64,000 bases of DNA from positions 1 to 64,000 of the forward strand of contig CADCTD010000049.1 of NCBI GenBank assembly GCA_902805545.1, given 5' to 3'. The notes below the pieces were generated by a model. The model had not been told where the DNA came from and did no database searches. It saw only the letters and a program-made list of their open reading frames with translations. Shown piece after piece: positions 60,165-64,000 of the stretch; the first letter of the stretch is position 1; each line of letters begins with the position of its first letter. This DNA comes from an uncultured Craurococcus sp. Its GTDB lineage: Bacteria > Pseudomonadota > Alphaproteobacteria > Acetobacterales > Acetobacteraceae. Position numbers and translations under genes: made by a program.

Positions 60165-61081
60165 GCCTCGGGCTGTTGCTGGTCCAGGGGTTGAACGGGC
60201 TGCAGTTCGGGGTGCTGCTCTTCCTCGTCGCGGCGGGGCTGACGCTCGTCTTCGGGGTGATGGACTTCATCAACCTCGCGCATGGCGTGCAGTACATGCT
60301 GGGTGCCTATTTCGGGGCAAGCCTCGCGGCCTGGACGGGGAGCTTCTGGCTCGGGCTGGCGCTGGCCCTGCCCGCGGCGCTGGTCTGCGGGCTGGTGCTG
60401 GAATGGCTGGTCTTCCGCCATCTCTATGAACGGGACCATCTGAGCCAGGTTCTGGCGACCTTCGGCGTCATCCTCTTCCTCAACCAGGCGGTGCGGGCGA
60501 TCTGGGGCTCCGCGCCGCTGCAGATGCCGGTTCCGGCGCTGCTCGAGGGCGGCGTGACGCTCATGCCGGGGCTGCAGTATCCGGTCTACCGCATCGCCAT
60601 CCTGGCGGCGGGGCTCGCCGTTGCCGGGCTGCTCTGGCTGCTGGTGGAGCGGACACGCATCGGCGCGCTGGTGCGGGCGGGGGCGACCCACGCGCCGATG
60701 GTGGCGGCGCTCGGCGTCGATATCCGTGGGCTGTTCATGCTCGTCTTCGGCTTCGGGGCGATGCTGGCGGGCTTCGCGGGCGTGATGGCGGCGCCGATCC
60801 TCTCGGTCGATCCCGGGATGGGGGATACGGTGCTGATCCTCGCCTTCGTCGTCATCGTCATCGGCGGGATCGGCAGCGTGCGCGGCGCCTTCATCGCGGC
60901 GCTGCTGGTGGGCGTCATCGAGACGCTCGGCCGCTCGCTCCTGCCGGACCTGCTGCGGCTGGTGATGGCGGCCTCGCCGGCGCGGCAGGCGGGGGCGGCG
61001 CTCGGCTCCATGCTGGTCTACATCGCCATGGCGCTGATCCTGGCGGTCCGGCCACGCGGGCTGTTTCCGGTGCGGGGCTGA
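60161..61081 (+). CDS. livH: ABC transporter permease (LivH)
   Basis: 306 residues, about eight membrane helices. Family segments: QGLNGLQFGVLLFLVAAGLTLVFGVMDFINLAHG at the N-terminus, and the coupling region GVMAAPILSVDPGMG...IGGIGSVRGAF near 215-245. ATG at 60161 overlaps the livK stop by 4 bases and gives the expected N-terminus. Confidence 0.92.
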   Translation: MSLGLLLVQGLNGLQFGVLLFLVAAGLTLVFGVMDFINLAHGVQYMLGAYFGASLAAWTGSFWLGLALALPAALVCGLVLEWLVFRHLYERDHLSQVLATFGVILFLNQAVRAIWGSAPLQMPVPALLEGGVTLMPGLQYPVYRIAILAAGLAVAGLLWLLVERTRIGALVRAGATHAPMVAALGVDIRGLFMLVFGFGAMLAGFAGVMAAPILSVDPGMGDTVLILAFVVIVIGGIGSVRGAFIAALLVGVIETLGRSLLPDLLRLVMAASPARQAGAALGSMLVYIAMALILAVRPRGLFPVRG

Positions 61082-61989
61082 TGCGGGCGGCGCTGATCCT
61101 GCTGGCGGCGCTGGCGGCGGCGCCCTTCCTCGGCTTCGGCGAGGGTTATTCGCTGACGCTGCTGGCGCGGGTGATGATCCTGGCGATGGCCGCCGTGAGC
61201 CTTTGGCTGCTCGTCGGCGGCGGCGGGATGGTGAGCCTCGGCCATGCCGCGCTGCTCGGGATCGGGGCCTATGCTGTCGTCGTGCTGGACGATGCGCGGA
61301 TCACCGATGCCGCCGTCGTCGTGCCGGTGGCGATGGGGGCGGCGGGGCTCTTCGCGCTGGTGACGGGGGCGGTCGCCATCCGCACCAGTGGGGTGCAGTT
61401 CATCATGATCACCCTGGCCTTCGGGCAGATGGCCTTCTTCACCGCCTCCTCGCTTGCGGCCTATGGCGGGGATGATGGCTACACCCTCTACGGGCGGACG
61501 ACGGTGCTCGGGCAGCGCTGGCTCGAGGACCGGCTGGCTTTCCACTATCTCTGCCTCGGGCTGCTGGCGCTGACGCTGTTCGGCGGACATGTGCTGCTCG
61601 GCTCGCGCTTCGGGCGGGTGCTGCGGGCGGCACGGGAGAACCCGCTGCGGGCCGAGGCGGTGGGGTTCCGGCCCTATCCCTACCAGCTGGTCGCCTATTC
61701 GATCGCGGGGGCGGTGGCGGGGCTGACCGGCGTGCTGCTGGCCAATGCGGCGGAGTTCGTGGCGCCGTCCTACCTCGCTTGGCAAAGATCGGGCGACCTC
61801 CTGTTCATGGTGATCCTGGGCGGGCTCGGCTCGCTGCAGGGGGCGGTGCTGGGGGCGGTCGCCTTCGTGCTGCTGGAGGAGTGGCTCGGGCACATCACCG
61901 AGCATTGGCGGCTGATCTTCGGGCCGCTGCTGGTGCTCTCCGTGCTGTTCATGAAGGGCGGGCTGGTCGGGATGCTGCGCCGTGGCTGA
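61081..61989 (+). CDS. livM: ABC transporter permease (LivM)
   Basis: 302 residues, about ten membrane helices. GGGGMVSLGHAALLGIGAYAV and the coupling helix RFGRVLRAARENPLRAEAVGF (about 177-197) are family hallmarks, with GLGSLQGAVLGAVAF after it. Starts on the last base of the livH stop. Confidence 0.92.
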   Translation: MRAALILLAALAAAPFLGFGEGYSLTLLARVMILAMAAVSLWLLVGGGGMVSLGHAALLGIGAYAVVVLDDARITDAAVVVPVAMGAAGLFALVTGAVAIRTSGVQFIMITLAFGQMAFFTASSLAAYGGDDGYTLYGRTTVLGQRWLEDRLAFHYLCLGLLALTLFGGHVLLGSRFGRVLRAARENPLRAEAVGFRPYPYQLVAYSIAGAVAGLTGVLLANAAEFVAPSYLAWQRSGDLLFMVILGGLGSLQGAVLGAVAFVLLEEWLGHITEHWRLIFGPLLVLSVLFMKGGLVGMLRRG

Positions 61990-62733
61990 GCCGCTGCTCG
62001 CCGTCGCCGGGCTGCGCAAGCGGTTCGGCGGGCTGGCAGTGACGGATGACGTCACCTTCAGCGTCGCCGAGGGGGGGATCCATGCGGTCATCGGGCCGAA
62101 CGGGGCGGGGAAGACGACACTGATCCACCAGCTCTCCGGCACGCTGCGGCCGGATGCCGGGAGCATCCGCTTCGGCGGGCGGGAGCTGGTGGGGATGGGG
62201 CTGGCGCGGCGGGCGCGGCTGGGGCTCGCCCGCAGCTTCCAGATCACCTCCGTGCTGGCGGGATTCTCGGCGCTCGAGAATGCGGCGCTGGCGGTCCAGG
62301 CCCGCAGCGGGCCGTCCTTCCGCTTCTTCCGCGCGGCGGCAGCGGAGCGGGCGCTCAACGACCAGGCGATGACGGCGCTGGAGCAGGTAGGGCTCGGGGC
62401 GCGGGCGGGGGTGCTGGCGGGGCGGCTGTCGCACGGCGAGAAGCGGCAGCTCGAGCTCGCCATCGCGCTCGCCATGCAGCCGCGGCTGCTGCTGCTGGAC
62501 GAGCCGCTCGCCGGCGCCGGGCCGGAGGAGACGGAGCGGCTGATCGGCATCCTCCTCGGGCTGAAGGGCACCTATACGATCCTGCTCGTCGAGCATGACA
62601 TGCAGGCGGTCTTCGCCCTCGCCGACCGCATCTCGGTGCTGGTCTATGGGCGGGTGATCGCGACCGACGGGCCGGAGGCGATCCGGGCGGATCCGGCGGT
62701 GCGCGCCGCCTATCTCGGCGAGGACGAGGCGGC

Positions 62734-62737
<4 letters not shown>
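61982..62737 (+). CDS. livG: ABC transporter ATP-binding protein (LivG)
   Basis: 251 residues. Walker A GPNGAGKTT (about 39-47), Q-loop in ARSFQITSVLAG, LSHGEKRQLELAIAL as signature motif and LLLLDEPLAGAGPEE as Walker B, with His in LVEHDM. Start is GTG at 61982, overlapping livM by 8 bases. Supplies ATP-driven energy to the LivHM channel with LivF. Confidence 0.94.
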
Positions 62738-63447
<710 letters not shown>

Positions 63448-63461
63448 AGGAGGAGGCGAGG

Positions 63462-63911
63462 ATGGAGATGCCGGCAATGACGGCGGGGATCACCCCGGCG
63501 GGCGAGGGCGAAGGGGGTGTCGCATGGAACATCCTCGGCCAGACCTACAAGCCGATCCAGCATTCGGCGGCGTCCTTCGCCTTCCACACCTATTTCCCGG
63601 ACGGGACCTTCGTGCCGCCGCACGTGCACACGCGGCAGGACGAGTTCATCTACGTGCTCGACGGAAAATTCGAGCTGATGCTGGATGGCCAGACCGCCGT
63701 CGCCGGCAAGGGCGACCTGGTACGGCTGCCGATGGGGCTGCCGCATGGCATATTCAACAAGTCGGGCAGCCCGGTGACGGCGCTGTTCTGGGTGGCGCCG
63801 AGCCATGGGTTGTATGAGCTGTTCAGCCGCATCCACAATGTCGGCGACCCGGCGGAGGTGGTGCGGATCGCGGCCGGGTACGAGGTGAACTTCCTGCCAC
63901 CGCCGGGCTGA
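63462..63911 (+). CDS. Cupin domain protein
   Basis: 149 residues, single beta-barrel cupin. Metal ligands in motif 1: VPPHVHTRQDEFIYVLDG (His-His-Glu, about 49-58); motif 2: LPMGLPHGIFNKSG (His about 92). It may be a dioxygenase, isomerase or small-molecule sensor. GAGGAGG precedes the ATG, 14 bases after the livF stop, so it belongs to the liv operon and probably acts on the imported compound. Confidence 0.85.
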   Translation: MEMPAMTAGITPAGEGEGGVAWNILGQTYKPIQHSAASFAFHTYFPDGTFVPPHVHTRQDEFIYVLDGKFELMLDGQTAVAGKGDLVRLPMGLPHGIFNKSGSPVTALFWVAPSHGLYELFSRIHNVGDPAEVVRIAAGYEVNFLPPPG

Positions 63912-63917
63912 GGCGGG

Positions 63918-64000
63918 TCAGGACGCCGGCGCCTCGATCATCAGAGTCGATTTCGCCGGCCCAGCCCCCACCATCGAGAGGGTGATCCCGCCGGCCAGCA
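63918..64000 (-). CDS. 3' end of an unidentified minus-strand gene
   Basis: The minus strand is open from the right edge to a TGA at 63918-63920 and encodes 26 residues ending SMVGAGPAKSTLMIEAPAS. This is convergent with the cupin gene (6 bases between stops). Too short to name. Confidence 0.4.
   Translation of the reverse strand, partial: LAGGITLSMVGAGPAKSTLMIEAPAS

Overview
The window is very GC-rich, densely coded DNA with many 4-base ATGA/GTGA gene overlaps and several tripartite-transporter (TctC/Bug), TRAP and Liv-type uptake genes. This suggests an alphaproteobacterium of the Acetobacteraceae, perhaps Roseomonas-like. That placement is inferred from composition and gene content only. 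No rRNA, tRNA or CRISPR array was seen.

Region 1 (1-10.6 kb): the 3' part of an aldehyde dehydrogenase gene, then a complete IS481-family element inserted at a CTAG site, an orphan ParD-like antitoxin and a DUF3141 (PHA-synthase-like) protein. Next comes a short catabolic run: N-acyl-D-amino-acid deacylase, RidA and quinone oxidoreductase on the plus strand, facing an SDR plus 3-hydroxyacyl-CoA dehydrogenase pair on the minus strand.

Region 2 (10.6-25.6 kb): a five-gene minus-strand operon dctP-dctQ-dctM-hyuA-hyuB, with every junction overlapping by 4 nt, couples TRAP uptake to a hydantoinase/oxoprolinase. It is followed by a lysine-rich protein of unknown function, a cytosine-deaminase-like amidohydrolase, a class II aldolase, an OpgC-like membrane protein, secreted proteins (a metallophosphoesterase and a nucleophile-less dienelactone-hydrolase-like protein) and a LuxR-type regulator.

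Region 3 (25.7-32.1 kb): a queuosine cluster queA-tgt-queF and queG-queC, interrupted by an oppositely oriented caspase-fold-like protein. After it lie a small hypothetical gene and a decayed HWE histidine kinase that has lost its phosphoacceptor histidine.

Region 4 (32.1-41.9 kb): a minus-strand catabolic operon with a Bug binding protein, two different two-subunit molybdenum hydroxylases, a 4,5-dihydroxyphthalate-decarboxylase-like protein, an ADP-forming acyl-CoA synthetase and a small secreted protein. It probably oxidises and activates an aromatic or N-heterocyclic acid.

Region 5 (41.9-53.4 kb): the circularly permuted ATP-grasp / alpha-E / Anbu (proteasome-like) set, a ThDP enzyme, a probably type-I-secreted SGNH esterase with two carbohydrate-binding modules, an amidase with a GatC/AtzG-like partner, a PsiF-like protein and an AsmA protein.

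Region 6 (53.4-64 kb): a GntR regulator, a Bug protein, an Asp/Glu racemase family enzyme and a kynurenine-formamidase-like hydrolase; then two DUF2382 stress proteins and a complete branched-chain amino acid type ABC operon livKHMGF ending in a cupin. The last bases hold the 3' end of another minus-strand gene.
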